A stretch of 64,000 bases of DNA from contig VWZS01006721.1 of assembly GCA_013397075.1 (NCBI GenBank), forward strand, positions 711,365 through 775,364, in the 5' to 3' direction. Shown here piece after piece: positions 1-13,504 of the stretch (position 1 is the stretch's first letter; each line of letters opens with the position of its first letter). The notes below the pieces were generated by a model, which saw only the letters and a program-made list of their open reading frames with translations, was not told the origin of the DNA and searched no databases. The stretch is from Rhabdornis inornatus (Eukaryota; Chordata; Aves; Passeriformes; Rhabdornithidae). The position numbers and the translations under genes are program-made.

Positions 1-3000
1 TTGATTTTTCTTGAAATATACAGATGCACTCTCATATAATTTCCAAATAGCTTCTAATTCCTGAATCACTTTCCTCCCACCTATTTCAAAGTTTGTTATG
101 TTACAGGCTTTATGCCAAGGTCATCAGTTTGCACACAATGTTTAGATGTTAGGCTATTTTATTGGAGTTTCTGAATGGAAATGTCTCTTGACTATTGATT
201 TGCAAACTCTTGAAAAATCCATACTTTCTTTAGCAGCTGAAAAACTAAGACAATGTGTTTGACACAAACACTTGATGGTGTCAGTACACTCAACTATTTC
301 AGTGGCTTTCAGTCTGGACTTCATTCAGCACAAATCCTCTTGTCTCCATGTCTTTCTTGGGTTTGGCATTCCCTGAAACCATTTACTTAAGTGCCTATAG
401 AAATGTAAACAAAGACATTAAATACCTGAACAATTACTCTACCTGACCTTTGGAAAACTATTCTCCTAAATTAAAGTACTCTTGAATGAGGACATCTTGC
501 GGAAAAACATCCAGTAGAGATTAAAAAATAGCCAGGATTAGAGATTCTACCAAAGTCTTCAGCAAACCATGCTGTGTCTCATTACCTTGCAGTAGGGTTC
601 TCCTTCAGTTTCTCCATTAAATGTCTCACAGAATCCTACAAACAGCATCAGTGCTTGGCTTTTCCATTCCAGTTTGCCATGAGTCAGAGCTTGGTGCGTG
701 ACTGTGCCGCCCATTGTGACCATACCTCAGCAAAGGGGTGTTTGAAATGAGTTTATAAAGTGTGTCAGATTACCAACTCTCCAATCTCAGAGCAACTGAA
801 TGTTCTGCTCTCCTCTGGCAAGAACCAAAGAATACCAGGACACTCGTGAAAAATTGCACATTCACCAAGACAAGGAGACCCTTAAGTGAAACATGCCACT
901 TCCCAAATACAGCTGGCAATTCTAGCAGGTAAGAGATGGTTATGGACTACTGATCCAGAGAATAGTCTGATTTACTACCTTCATTTCTTGAGGAACTTCC
1001 TCCTTCATCTTTATCTACACTCCAGCCTTCTTTTGCTTTTTTCTTTCTTTCCTTTCCCCTGAAGAAATTTACCTACCCACTCTGTAATCTTACTTTTTGT
1101 GCAGACAATTTGTGCTTCACAATTTATTTTCCTCTGTGGAATATGTTGCTAAGTAGCTAAGGCTAGGGACAAGAACAACAAATAAAAACTCTGGGAACAA
1201 AAAATCATGTCACTGAGAGCAAGGTAGAAAAGAACTTCCATTCTAGTCCAGAAATCTCTTCCACTACAGAGCTGAAAGGGTAGATAAAGAAATAAATAAC
1301 TAATAATAAAAAATAGTCCCATGCATTTGAAGAAATGAAAACACAGGTGAATGCAATGCCACCTTTAACACTAATGCCAAAATAAATGTTTAAAAAGCAA
1401 CCCTCCTGAGAGGTCAGGAAGACGCAAGGATCCTTGTGCATAAGTGATCCTCTATGACATCCACAGAAGTAAGTAGAACAAATCGCTGGATCTAGCTGCA
1501 GGCCACTTCTTAGCTGCACAACCTTTCCAAACAGAAATGGATTCAGTTACCACTTGGGTTCTGCTCTGAAACACCCCTCTGTATCTACAAACTGTCAGAG
1601 GCAGCAAACTTCAACATCCTGATATTTTGGCTGATGCCAGCACTTCAGCTAAACCAGCACGGTAAATAGCAATTGCCAGGAGAAGGGAAAATATATGTCT
1701 AAAAGCACCGTGTGAGCCTAGGGCCTGCAAGTCAGTCAGCACAGCAGCTCCACTGAAGCCTCAACACACTGAATGGATGGAGTACCATTGCTCTGTGGTA
1801 GAGGAATGGATTTAAGCACATGCATTAAACATTTTGTTAAGCTTCAGCCTGACGTGCTGAGATGTATAAACAGACAGCTTCCACTCTGTTTAATCCACTT
1901 AAAACATGTCTGACACCTTCAATGCTGTTAACTCTGGTCTTCAGTTGCATCACTCAGCTCCAGTGGCTGAGCCAGCGTTCAGGTTCCTACATATATATAA
2001 TTATCTCTGCTAAGAAAGAGTAAGCACAGGAAAGTCCTGCTGGCCTTGGGAGTGGAGCTGGGAGAAGGTCTGGGGGCCTAGAAACCAGCCTTTTTCCTGT
2101 TGCTGTGTGCACACATTTCCATCACTACCCCTCTGATTACCACACAAAAAAACTTCTGTAATGGGTTTATTTTATATCCTTCTCTTTTCCCCAGTATTCT
2201 TGTTAAGGAATCTCCATGCTCTTGTAAAACCAGAGCACAATCTGGTTTCTGTCACAGAAATCACAGTGCAGAGATGGATTTGTTTCCTGGTTTTTTCTGT
2301 GTTACCTCTTAGACTATGCTTTGTATTCCTTCAGATACTTTACTTTAATTGAGCTTATAATTCGACCCTGCCTCCCTACCTTTGTGCACTTTTTTCCATC
2401 TTCCTTTTCTAAGTGTGAGATCCTAACAATATTAACATTCTCCTCTGGAACCTCTTGAGATCTTAGCAGTAATTTCATGCACCAATAATGTTTTACTGAA
2501 AATAAACAGACCTAAAACATTGGTAACCTGGGAATAATCAAGAAGTCACACGTGTCCTGATATAGAGCCAGGCTGCCTGGTGACCTCTGTAACTGCGTCA
2601 CTCATTACCAAATCCCCAGCCAGCCACTTTCCCTCTGGGTGATGGAGTGTCCGGCTAAGCAGACTGAAAAGGTGTGACTGGCAAATCAGTGAAACCTAAT
2701 GGGATAGAACCCAGGTGCCACAAAGGTTTAGGCTCACTGGAGTGGTTTTGTTGTAGGAACTGATGATCAGATTCCAGCAGGAAACTGATTTTTACTCTGG
2801 CACAGCTCTAACATTATATGTTTCAAAGGTTTCAAGGCATCTCTTGCATTCCTACTAATCACAGGTCAACCTCCATAATACCATTCTGGACACAAGCATG
2901 TGAGTCTCCACTACTACGTAAAATAAGGCAAGCATTCCCCTCAAGAGCACTGATGCTTCCATATCCAAATATCTGTCCACAGGCAGCAAAGAAACCTGTG

Positions 3001-3510
3001 TCATGTGCCAAGGAATGTACACATGTCAAAATAATGCATTTAAGACACAACCAAAACGAAACACCATACATAATACACAAAATAACACAGCACACACCTG
3101 AATTTCAATCCTTCAATCACTGAGATACATGAAAAATGAGACAGTCTTCTGTCTTGGTACATACAGTAAATCTCTTTGCAATAGCGAAACACTTCCAGGA
3201 ATCCGTTACAGCATAGATGCCTGGTGGTTCTTCCACAAATTGCAAAACTTGGCACAAGTGCACATAAGAAAAGCACAAGTTAGCTTTTTAGTTTCAAGAC
3301 CATCTTCCTAATTGCAACTGAAACTTCAAGGGGCCAGAGAACACTGAAACTGGGAAACTGATTATTTTGTGGTATTTGGAATCTTGGCTGCTGGCAGGTT
3401 TTCAAGAAGTTTTCAAACAAATGTGCACCAAAAAAACCCCACAAATATATCCTCTCTCAGATAGGAGGAAATAAGTACCTGGCCATTGAGATTCAACCCT
3501 GAACAATTTT

Positions 3511-3556
3511 TTCTCCGTGCAACTTCCATGCATGGAACTTCTCCATGCAACTTCCA
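3511..3556. repeat. Short tandem duplication, 28-bp period
   Basis: An 18-base block at 3511-3528 recurs at 3539-3556 with one difference (CTCCGTGC versus CTCCATGC). The spacer contains the palindrome CATGCATG. It looks like a local slippage duplication with no evident function. Confidence 0.8.
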
Positions 3557-5787
3557 GAAAAAAAATTTAAAAACTAGATGTGCAATATTTATTTTCCCAG
3601 AAATTATTCCTTGTTTTCCGAAAACTCACATATAAGACATTTCAGTCTTAAGGATTCGTGTCCTGAGGATTAACTTTCTACTCTAAGGTTGTCTAATAGA
3701 GAGAGAAAAGCTGTACCAAAGTTTAGTTCATTCATGGCCTTCTAAGACACAGAGGTTGAATCATCCTCTGGGACTGATCTCTCCTGTTCTCCTGGCTTAC
3801 ACCAAAACCCAACTGCAAGCACAAAGGATCTCTGTTGCTCTAAGTCAACTGGAAACTGGAAAAGGTTTGTAATGCTAAAAGGCTACATCTTGAAGCAAAT
3901 TACCTTATTCATAAACTATTTCAATTCAATTCTGTTTCTTTCGTCTCAAACACAACCAAGTCGCTTGTCTCGATTTCACTGAGCAGCTATATCTCTGAAT
4001 TTGCTATTAAACTAAAACAGAGAGAGTGGGTTTGTGGTTTTCAAAGGGTTTTTTCCCTTGTTTTTAATGGCTTGTTGAAATCCACAGAAGAACAATCGTT
4101 TGCTCTCATTATGTTTCAATCTTCAATTATAGCATGACAGACAGAGGAGCAATCTTATTTCAAAATTACTTTTTTAATGGGAATAAGTCAATCTCATAAT
4201 TTATTTAATTCTCAAACTTCAGCTACAATGGCAAACACTGTACATAAGTTAAATCAAGATAACAAATTATAGTAAGCAATATAAAACCACAGAAATGTAA
4301 TTAGACAGTTTCAATAGTTTTTCTTGTCAAGGCAATGAAAGAATGCAGATGAATCTGAAATTTATACTGAATTTTGTTGAGTTCAGCCTAAGAACCACCT
4401 CATGTGATAGAGTCAGAGACCTCTGGTCCATGCCTTGGGGACACGCTGTGACAGACAAGTAGTGCTTCAGGAAAAGCTGTTAAAATAACCCTCACATCCA
4501 AGCCTTCATGGATTCATTCACATTGGCACAAAATGGATTTTATTTCTCCTTCTAGACTTCTCAGTTCTATTAAATACCACCAATCTTGGGTATTAAGGAA
4601 AAACCTCCAGTCTGTCATTTTGGCATTAAGGATTCCAAAAAGATGACAACTCAGCTTTGCCAGAGACTTTGCTATAACCCTGAGAAAACTGTTTCATTTT
4701 TTTTCTTCTCTCTTTATCACAGCAACTTAGCTTGCAGCTTCTTTAGGAAAGAACTCCATCTTAGCAGACAGAGTAAGAGACCCTCAACTTAATTTGATAT
4801 CCTCTAGGCACCACTGTAATTACAAAACAACAATAATCAGGGGAAATTATCAAATAACTAATGTGAAAAAAACCAGAGATGCATCTTATAAACTATTCAA
4901 GTAGCTACAGTTATTAATAACTTCCTAGATTATTGAAACTAAGCCAATAAAAAACAATTAAAACAATAAAAATCGAATTTGTTTTGGCTACCACTTCCTT
5001 CTTTTATCATCACCCTGTAAGACTGAAAACTACAAGGGCACATTTAACCTAAATGAGGAAACCACCACAGCCAAGTGCTGCCTTTAGACAGAAAACCTTG
5101 CAGGGGAGCTTTTCCATTGCAATGATTTGCAAAGTCATAATAATATTTCTATGTCCATATTAAATTTTATAGAAGCCATTTTTTTATTACCAAATGTAAA
5201 TTTGGGGCCTCTATTACTTGTCACACCGCCTTAAAATAGTTCCAAGGTTATGCTGTCATCGCATAACTCTAGAAATTTGTAACCCTAATTCAAGCATTGG
5301 AAACATAACACAGAATGTACAGCAAAAGAAACAATGTAGCACTGAGCACAATTTTCTACTACAATAAGCTGGGGAGTGTCTGAGCAGAAAATTCATCTTT
5401 CATATTGTACGCATCAGCAGCCCATAAGTGAAGATCGCACTTCTATCAAACGCTCGAGTGGTAATGGCTCTTGTGGAGCCACTTCTGAAGTGTCAGAAGA
5501 CAGCAGCAATAGTTTTCTCAAGTCCTGAAGCTAATTGTCTGGCTACCTGGAAATGAAACAGAGAAACCTGCTTCTGCTCCCATTCACTTTGTCCTCAGTG
5601 TACCCAGTCTTGGCTCCAGGTCCTCTACCCTCAGCTTTATTTGTGAGGTCAAAGACAAAGCAGCACTCCTAGAAGATGCAAATTTCAATCCAGTACAGAA
5701 TAATAGGAGAAAAGAGCAATAAAGATATAAAGTTCCTTAGCTGCCAGATATTAAGATAGCGGGGAACTTTTTTGTGCTTTGCTCACC

Positions 5788-5820
5788 AAGGTCAGGAACT
5801 TTGCTAAAAGGTCAGGAACT
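5788..5820. repeat. 13-bp direct repeat, 20-bp period
   Basis: AAGGTCAGGAACT occurs at 5788-5800 and again, identically, at 5808-5820. Each copy contains the half-site AGGTCA, the core bound by many nuclear receptors. With a 14-base gap between cores, the spacing does not match the usual DR1-DR5 arrangements, so a receptor site is only a remote possibility. Confidence 0.8.
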
Positions 5821-7904
5821 CCATGGAAAATACTCCACAGACACACTGTCTGGCAAGCAGCTTGTTAAAGCTCGAGTTTTGCCAGAGCAGGGCAGACTTT
5901 GTGCTAAGCATTTCACAGCCCCACACTTCAGGTTGCTGTACAGAGGGGACCAAGCACTCGAGACTTCTCTTGTACAGCAGCTCATCCCACACAGGTGAAA
6001 AGCACCGTTCATGAAGCATCCTCACTGCAGTACCACACAGAAATATAACTTCGCTTAGTGGGGAGGCAGCAAGACACACCAGAGAACCTGCTGGCAAGCA
6101 TGAGGTTCAGCCAGTACCTCATGAGCAGGATAGCAATGGACTGCAAAGGTCTAAATAGACTCCTATAAAGCAACAGCTTTATTGAATACCCTGGCCTATG
6201 GATGCCACGCATTTTTGCACAGTGAAACAGCATGATCTGCGTCATGTTAAGAGCTGCCTCTGTGCACAAGTCTGAAAGAGATGGCCCATTTGTACGTATT
6301 TCTCCAAGACAGAAACAATTTTAAAATACTAAAAAGAAGACCAGGCAAAAATGCCTGATAACTCTCTGTTTTACACAAATTACTGAGTCAAGATCGTTGG
6401 CTGCTACACTGGGGATGGCTCCACTCTTCTTAGAAGCCTAGGTTTCACAACTGTACATAAAGCATGCTCAAAATGGACCTCAGAACAGCCTGCCTGCCTC
6501 CATCCCAAGGCAGTAAAACTGTTATTAAGTTGTTTTTCATTATCATGCAGGAACTCTAACTGCAGGAGTGGAAGGGCCAAACCCTGACCAGACACAAAAA
6601 ATACAGGAAAATCTCAATAAACAGAACACAGGAAACAAAGCAAGGGAAAAAATCTCTGCTCAACAAGACAGCTGAGCAGAACCTAGTCATAGTAGATTAG
6701 TAGAGAACCTGCAGTCTTACATCAGAAGAGTCACTCTTTCATGAGATACACATGAGGACAAGGCTCTTTGCTAACACCATTGTTTCCTACAGCATCAAAC
6801 ACCTAACAGAAGGTAGCTAACAATGAAAAAAACTCATGCAGTGAACTCTGGGCAGAGACTTGTTAGCAAGTCTAACATTAGCTGTACTGAAAAATAGCAG
6901 CACAATTGTATTCCCCATGTTTTGCTTCAGTCTTTGACTTTGCTTTAACGTGTTGGCTATGAATATCCACCCAAGAAATGGCACACATGGTGATCTCACC
7001 CTTTTCCTAGAGCTGCTTTTTAGTACTATGAGGAAAATAAAACATAGTAGCGTCCATGTCATGGCACTTTCATTTTTGTCAAGTAGGACCTTAGTGGCAT
7101 GAAAAAGAGAATATGAAGGCCATGACTTGGGACACTACATTTTTTATATTTATAGTGTTTGGCAACCATAAAGTTTTGCATGATCTTTAACAGTGTGAAC
7201 CTCCTTTTCTGAACACTCAGGTTGAACCATCTTGTCAAAGAGCAGCAAGTAACTCAAATTTCTGTGTTGCCTAGAGACTGCTGTTTGACACCACAGCAGA
7301 GAATAAGAATTTGCACAATCAAATAGGTGAATTGAGACAATAAATTTACATTTTTACTGATTTTAGCTTGTCTATCTTTCAGGTGCAGGGTGCAGGTCAT
7401 AACAGTGAGTTGCACTCACTGATAATTCACTCAACCGATTATCCAGCATTACTGCAGGAAGCAACACTGGAAGTATCTTTTGGAAAACAGACATGCCTTG
7501 CCTTTAGAGCAAGATACAGTGTGAAGTAGAGAATGTACAGGGACTGAATTTGAGTGTGAAGAACAACCAAAAGTAAGCTGCTATCAGCTCTGCAAGCACT
7601 GCTCAGGCAGAGACAGGGATTCTAGAGGAAAAACACTAAAGCTAGATCATTCAGCTAAAGCCCCACACATAAAAAATACACATAGAAAAGGAGAAAAGAC
7701 CAACATAAACCTATTCAGAATCAGAGAGGTTTATAATTAATTAGCATTTGATTTGGGAATTTATCGACTTTTCCCTTTTTTCCCTTCTTAAATAGGTCCT
7801 CAGTTTATTAAGCATATAACTTATTCTCTGTATAGGGAGACAAAAATCACACATATCCAATGAGAAGCAACAGCTGTCAGGAAGATAAGTCCATAGTGCA
7901 TGGA

Positions 7905-8165
7905 ACTATCACACACCCACAGGGATGGAAGGGACCTCTAGAAGTTACAGGGCAAACTTCCACCTCAAGGCAAGCTCAGTTTTGCCCATGTCATTCCTGA
8001 TCAAGGTCTCTGCCTGACTGGCAATTAAAGAACAGCCACAGAGACTTCAGATCCTAAGCAGAAAGTCTCATCCCCTGTCCTTTTCTGTTGGAATGCTTTT
8101 CCTTAATCTTTTCTTCCAGAAATGTAAACAAATTCCCATGCTACCCATTACAAACCTGGGGTATA
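7905..8165 (-). mobile_element. Degenerate CR1 LINE 3' end, antisense
   Basis: Read on the plus strand, the segment opens with GGATGGAAGGGACCTCTAGA, the reverse complement of the conserved CR1 3' terminus. It then follows the order expected of an old CR1 3' region: CCTCAAGGCA, CATTCCTGATCAAGG, a CCACAGAGACTTC block, and a pyrimidine-rich TTTTCCTTAATCTTTTCTTCC block. The element therefore points to the left. It is short, carries many substitutions and has no coding capacity. CR1 copies are usually 5'-truncated by incomplete reverse transcription, which explains why only the 3' end is present. The edges are approximate and the subfamily cannot be named by eye. Confidence 0.65.
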
Positions 8166-11100
8166 ATGGATGAGTTTCCTCCTTTCTTTAAAAATAAAAT
8201 TATTTTAGATATGATGATACTCTGATAATCATCACTACCCTTAAAGTGGAGAAATATACCTAGAGATTGTAATACATCTCCCTAGAATCTCAGTGTACAA
8301 TTAAGCAGGCAATGAAATAATAATTTCTGGGAAATGCCCACCCTATTTAAAACTACAATATTTTCACTATTGTTAAAAAAGAAATTTGTACATCAGAGTT
8401 TTCCCTCGTGTGATTAATGCCACTTATTTTCTGGTCAGCAGAAGATCAGTTATGAAATCTATTTCCATAAGACAAAGATATATTTATACTAAGAATAAAA
8501 CAGAGCCATTTCACGTTACAAACATAATGCAGCCAGAAGTTTTTGTTCTGCTTTTAGCAACAAATGCACCCAAAAGACTAAACATCTTTAGCTGTTTGAA
8601 GAGATCTTTAAATCTCAGAAGACAAATTTTCATTGGAAACAAGCAGGACTAGCCAACTTTCTCATTTGAAGGAATAAAAAAACAATAATGAAAAAACCTG
8701 AAGAGAAGCAGACCATAAATAATCCCCCTGCTTGCTTTGCTTTCACTGCACACCTCCAGGGGTTTCAACCAAACCTCCAAGGCTCTGCAAATGTTATGTG
8801 AGCCTTGGGGTCCCTACAAGGTGCCCACCTGTCACAGCAGAGGCCAAATTGTGCATTTCCTCCCTGCACTCTGCAGACCCTGTGTTGACCTTCCCTCTTC
8901 TCAGCAGCCTGAAGCCTTCTAGCTTTCTCTCCAAGGAAGATGATTGTCAACTCTTTCTAAGGGACTCATTCATGCATGCAAGAACAGGTAAATTTCTCTA
9001 TACATTTGTATAAGCAAGCTCTGGGTAAGGGAAATGAAGAGTGGGATTTTCTGGGAGGCTTACTGCAGATCTGAACAGAAACAGAGTTAAGCCAGTGATC
9101 TCTACATCACAAAACCCACCAGCGTTAATTGTAAAACATAGCATCAGTAAAGCCAAGAAAGCTCAGTGAAGATTAAAGGAAACCATCTTTTAAGAAAAGC
9201 TATCCACGCTGTCGGTTCTCCAAAGGATCTAATAAACCTTAAGGCAAACAAGCAGTCCAAATTCTATCCCTCTGGAAAAGTTAGAGCAGCAGATCCTGGG
9301 AATTTTGTCACATATGCCGTAAGAAGGCTAGCAGCATGTCTCAGACTTGACTTATGTCTACACACAAATGGCAACAGGCCTTGTTAGGCAGAGCTTTTGT
9401 TCTTGAATCCTCACCAAAACTCTCCAGGTCCAACTGAGTGGTCTAGAGCCAGGAGTATTCATTGCTTTGATGAGGTCTTTTCACTCAAAAGCATATGCCT
9501 GGCATATTTAGCCAGACCCCATTCCTCTGGGAGATGGAACAAAAGTATTCTTGTACAAAAGCAAGAAAGAAAGACAAGCATTTCCATCTTGAAGTAGCTC
9601 TGCTTGGAAATACATTTGCATGTGAGGATGAGCTAAGCACATAGCACATACATAATTATCCTCACTAAGCAAGAATTCAAGAAGTCTGTTTTTACAAAAC
9701 AAATGTGGAATGGCACAATTCAGCATCAAGGACAGCTGTGCTACTGCTAGCCCAGGGCCACAAGGGACAGACAGACACCCAGCTCTCCACTTTCCCCACC
9801 CCAATGGTCTAAGTCCAGGCACACACTGTATCCACTGCACCTACAGTAAATCTCACTGGGACAACAAATTATCACTAAGACAATATAGGCCTTTAACAGC
9901 TTCAGTAACAGCATTTTAGCATTTCAAACGACAGAGCAACATTCCAACAGTGCTCAACATGAAAACTGTGAGCTCTTGTAAAATTCTTCATTCAGAGCAA
10001 TGCCGATATCACCTGGTCCCCAAAGAGCCAGAACCAGGCAGCCACTAGGGAAGGGAGCATTCGAGTGCACTGCCTTCTGAATGGAAGGGCTTCAGCAATT
10101 CACTGGCACAAGAAATGCAATACTTAAGTCAGGGGTACTTGTTTATAGCTTATTTGATTTAGAGATCACAAGAAAAAGAAACTTCTGTTTCTTTCCTAAT
10201 ATGACCCTTGACCAATCTCCCATCTGCATCTCAAATTTGTTAGAGCCGCTCTTTCAATTTGAGGCTTTGAATTCTTTCAAAACGAGGCTGTGGTGATTCA
10301 ATATTAGCTTACATTAAGTGGAAATTCCTGATTAGCTTTCAGTCAAAAATACTGTGGGACTGTGGTTCACAGTTCTCCACTCAGCTTGCAAACATACTCT
10401 GGAAATCTAAGACCCTAAATAACAGATGATATGGCAAAGCTAGTAGATGCCACATGGTGAGATACAAAGCCGTCAAGGAAAGATGTCTCATAAAAAAAGA
10501 AATAAAAATGTAGTACCAAAAACTGACTATATTTATTTCATACTCCATAGGATTTGGTTCCATTCCCAAATGTTGCTATACCAATAAAATCCTCCTTCCC
10601 TAGGAAGCTGCAGCAACACAAAGGATAGAGGAAATGACACATAAACAATCTGTGTGTTGACAAGAAGGCAATTTCGTAATATGTTGTTATTTATGGCCAA
10701 CACTTAAGCAGATGGAAGATGCATCAAAATGAGGGATTCATTTAGAACATGCAGGCCAGGGAGAAGTCTCTGCAGGAGATGTGCACCATGGGAAAGCATG
10801 CGGCACTTCACAGCTAAGACTGCATTACAGTGTTTGTGGTGACATGCTGCAGGCCAGGTAAGGATGCAACAGACAGAGTCTTTCAAATAGGTGGCAAAAG
10901 GAGACGTAGGAAGGGAAACCTCATTCAGAAGTGCACACACCCTGAGCAGCCCTCTTGCTTCCTGAAGGAAGTGCATATTCCACGACCTGTCCTGCTGAAG
11001 GTCTGCCCTTTTGCTATTCCTTCCCCCAGGGCTGGTGACATCCCTCACTTTTATGGGCTCAGGTGCTGAACTACAGTCAGGATGGCAAAAGCAGCTCCAC

Positions 11101-12324
11101 AACTTGGCCCTTGCTCTGTGCACTGACCAGATTTGCCTTTGTCACCCCACCATATTCATTACATTTCCCAGGGGCCTTCTGCCTCTGGCACTGCTGGCAG
11201 CACATGGTGATACAGTGCAGGAAAGGAATGGACTGGCCAGTGAGAGATTTTCAGCCATAACTCACAGCACAGCACGCAGCTCCCAACAAACACGCTTATT
11301 TTAGCTGCATTGCTTCCCATCACATTAGCTCATGCACAAAAGGGGAAAATAAGTTAACAAGGGAAAAATATTTATGCCTCCTCCTCTCCCTCCCCACTAT
11401 TTCATTTCATTCTAAATCAGTTTGGAAGCCCTGCTGGCATCAGGACCCTGGAGCACTGACAGCTTCAGGGAGCTTTCACTATCTGAGAGTCCAACTCTCA
11501 ATTTTCCTCTTGACTGGCAAGGCCCCTTAGTCATACATATAGGGACACAAGACCAAGCAAAGCAGTTTTAGAATAGCAGTCCCTTTCTAATAACTGATTT
11601 AACTTCCCAATCAAAGCTGAAGTTTAGGAGTTTCCCACCCACTGAGCATCTCCATGCATGCTAGGGTAATAACCCCCTCACCTCCCTCCCACACCCGCTG
11701 GCAATTCAACTCCTCAGGTCACATGACTATGTTCTCCAAGGATTAAGTTTGTGGTTTGGCTTCCAAACCAGTTAAATGCTCTGTATGTGCCTTTTTGCCT
11801 CCCTCTGCTGCCTCTGAGCTCATTAGCCAATTTCCCTCGCCTTTGGCAAGGAGGAAGCGCCCTCAGAAACATTCATGTTTTTTGCAGGAATTAGCAGGAG
11901 AGCAAGTGAAAATACTGTTTAAGACCCTGGCTGGGAGAAGACTGTACCGTGAATGCTCCCTCTGACCAAGCCCCAGCAAACCTACATGGAGTTGCTCCTC
12001 AAAATGCAAACACATAGGAAATTAGGGTTCATTAGTTCACCTCTCTCTGAGCTATCCCATTTTATTCTAGGCTTCCTACAGCTTTATCCAAACTCTGTGA
12101 GGCTCACCACAAATTCTGCCTGCAGTGTCTGTCAATATTCTCTCTGCCTGGCAAAGTACTGAGGTGTCCTGCCTTCCCAGCACCTCACTACCTGAACCAT
12201 GTAGATTTAAGCACAGTGTTCCTGCAAAGATGCACATAACAGGGAAAAGATTCAGCACAAGGGTCACAGGGACATAATAAGGGACAACAGGTAGAGGTTG
12301 CACCAAGAGAGTTTCCATCTTGAT
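8166..12324. other. Non-coding sequence, no gene seen
   Basis: No gene or repeat family is recognised. Two GC-richer patches, 8730-8950 and 10,700-11,300, have overlapping open frames on both strands, the longest being 139 codons on the minus strand at 10,704-11,123. Overlap on both strands without a recognisable domain is what chance gives in stop-poor sequence. No promoter, CpG island or convincing splice-site series accompanies them. Confidence 0.65.
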
Positions 12325-12522
12325 GCAAGACATTTCTTACAGTGAAACCATCAGACAGTCACTGGAACATCCTCCCCAGGGATGTGGTAGTGTGTCCATC
12401 ACTGGAGGTTTTCAAGGTGCAATTGAACAGCATGCTGGATAGTCTCATCTATCTTCCCACAAAGGGATGGACCAGATAGTCTTTCAAGGTCCTTTCCTTT
12501 CCAAACTTTTGCAATTCTCTAA
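12325..12522 (+). mobile_element. CR1 LINE 3' end fragment
   Basis: The segment follows the conserved CR1 3' untranslated region in order: TTCTTACAGTGAAA, CACTGGAACA, CCCCAGGGATGTGG, CCATCACTGGAGGTTTTCAA, GGATGGACCAGATAGTCTTTCAAGGTCC and a CTTTCC-AAAC terminus that decays into GCAATTCTCT, where intact copies carry ATTCTATG repeats. The element is in the plus direction, truncated at its 5' side and non-coding. Divergence looks moderate to high. It is separate from the antisense fragment near 8 kb because orientation and retained portion differ. Confidence 0.8.
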
Positions 12523-13322
12523 TGCCAAAACAAAGGGCTTGTCCATCGATACCCAACCCCTCACACGCTCGCAAACATAACACATGCTGGGACAGAGACA
12601 TCATAATGAGGATAAAGAAACACCATAATGGGGAAAAAGCCAGTACTAGGGGGGGATTAATTTTATTTTGGTGATGCAGGTGGCTCAAATGCACAGCAAA
12701 TTTCAGTTCCAGATGTTATTTCTGGAGGTCAAACCTCAGCTCTGTTATGCTAATAGTTACTAGACTACATTCTTCATATGAATATAAAATCAACTATCAA
12801 GAAAAAGAAGTCTAAAATACTGTTCTGGTTTATCTAGGAATATCTGAAAATTCAAATTAAATTTAGCTAACAGGTATGTTGAGGTAAAAGTAGAAATGAA
12901 AGTGTTCATCAAACAAACCACTTTCAAAATTAAACATTTTAATATTTCTTTCCAAAACGTTTGTTTCCCCTCTGAGAAGTATTTTCTTTTTGGTTTTGGT
13001 AAAGTGCTCAATTTTACCTTTCCTTCCACTGACTGAAACAATATTTCACCTAATACTTTTTCCAGGTTTTGACTGGCAAAAAGGCTGTACTTCCTGCTTT
13101 ACAAAAATTACAAGAATAAAAATGTATCCATTTTGATCAATGAGTGGCTTAGCCTTTTCTTTAGGAGAAAAGAAATCTGCAATTCTGTGAGAGATTTTGT
13201 TTCTTTCCATACAGCTCTTCACAACTTTGCATAGTTAAACTGCAAATTAGGCTTGGAAAAATTACGACTTCTGCTTTGTAAAAATGCAAGCAGGACATTT
13301 TTAGGTCTGAAGCCTCAGCAGG

Positions 13323-13349
13323 CTTAACTCCACTTTAACTGGAGTTAAG
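13323..13349. repeat. Hairpin, perfect 10-bp arms
   Basis: CTTAACTCCA at 13,323-13,332 is exactly complementary to TGGAGTTAAG at 13,340-13,349 across a 7-base spacer. There is no following U-run or promoter context. This is a short inverted repeat of unknown role. Confidence 0.85.
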
Positions 13350-13478
13350 TCACTGTCAGTATTGAGACTGCAAGGATACAGATACAGCCAAATGCATGAG
13401 TTACAGTAATCGAGCTGAAATGAAAAACTTACAATGTTATGTTAACAGCTAGAGTGGAAAATACAGACATCACAGCTT

Positions 13479-13504
13479 GTTAAAAAGATTAGTTAAAAAG
13501 GTTA
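13479..13504. repeat. 13-bp tandem duplication
   Basis: GTTAAAAAGATTA (13,479-13,491) is followed directly by GTTAAAAAGGTTA (13,492-13,504), one mismatch apart, and then the start of a third unit (GTTAC). This is simple slippage-type duplication in AT-rich DNA. Confidence 0.85.

Larger units (their letters stand above)
1..7904. other. Non-coding single-copy sequence, no gene seen
   Basis: I see no coding exon, RNA gene or large repeat here. The longest open frames are about 100 codons (for example 1205-1519 minus and 2818-3123 plus). They overlap frames on the other strand and resemble nothing known. Base composition is AT-rich with few CpG. Small structures are listed separately (3511-3556, 5788-5820). 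The stretch 4100-5300 is AT-rich with many TAAT cores and could be old regulatory DNA, but nothing specific can be shown. An unrecognised exon shorter than about 150 bases cannot be excluded. Confidence 0.7.

Noticed and set aside
10704..11123. 139-codon open frame on the minus strand
   Set aside because: Overlapping open frames exist on the plus strand, there is no recognisable domain, and no promoter or splice context is visible.
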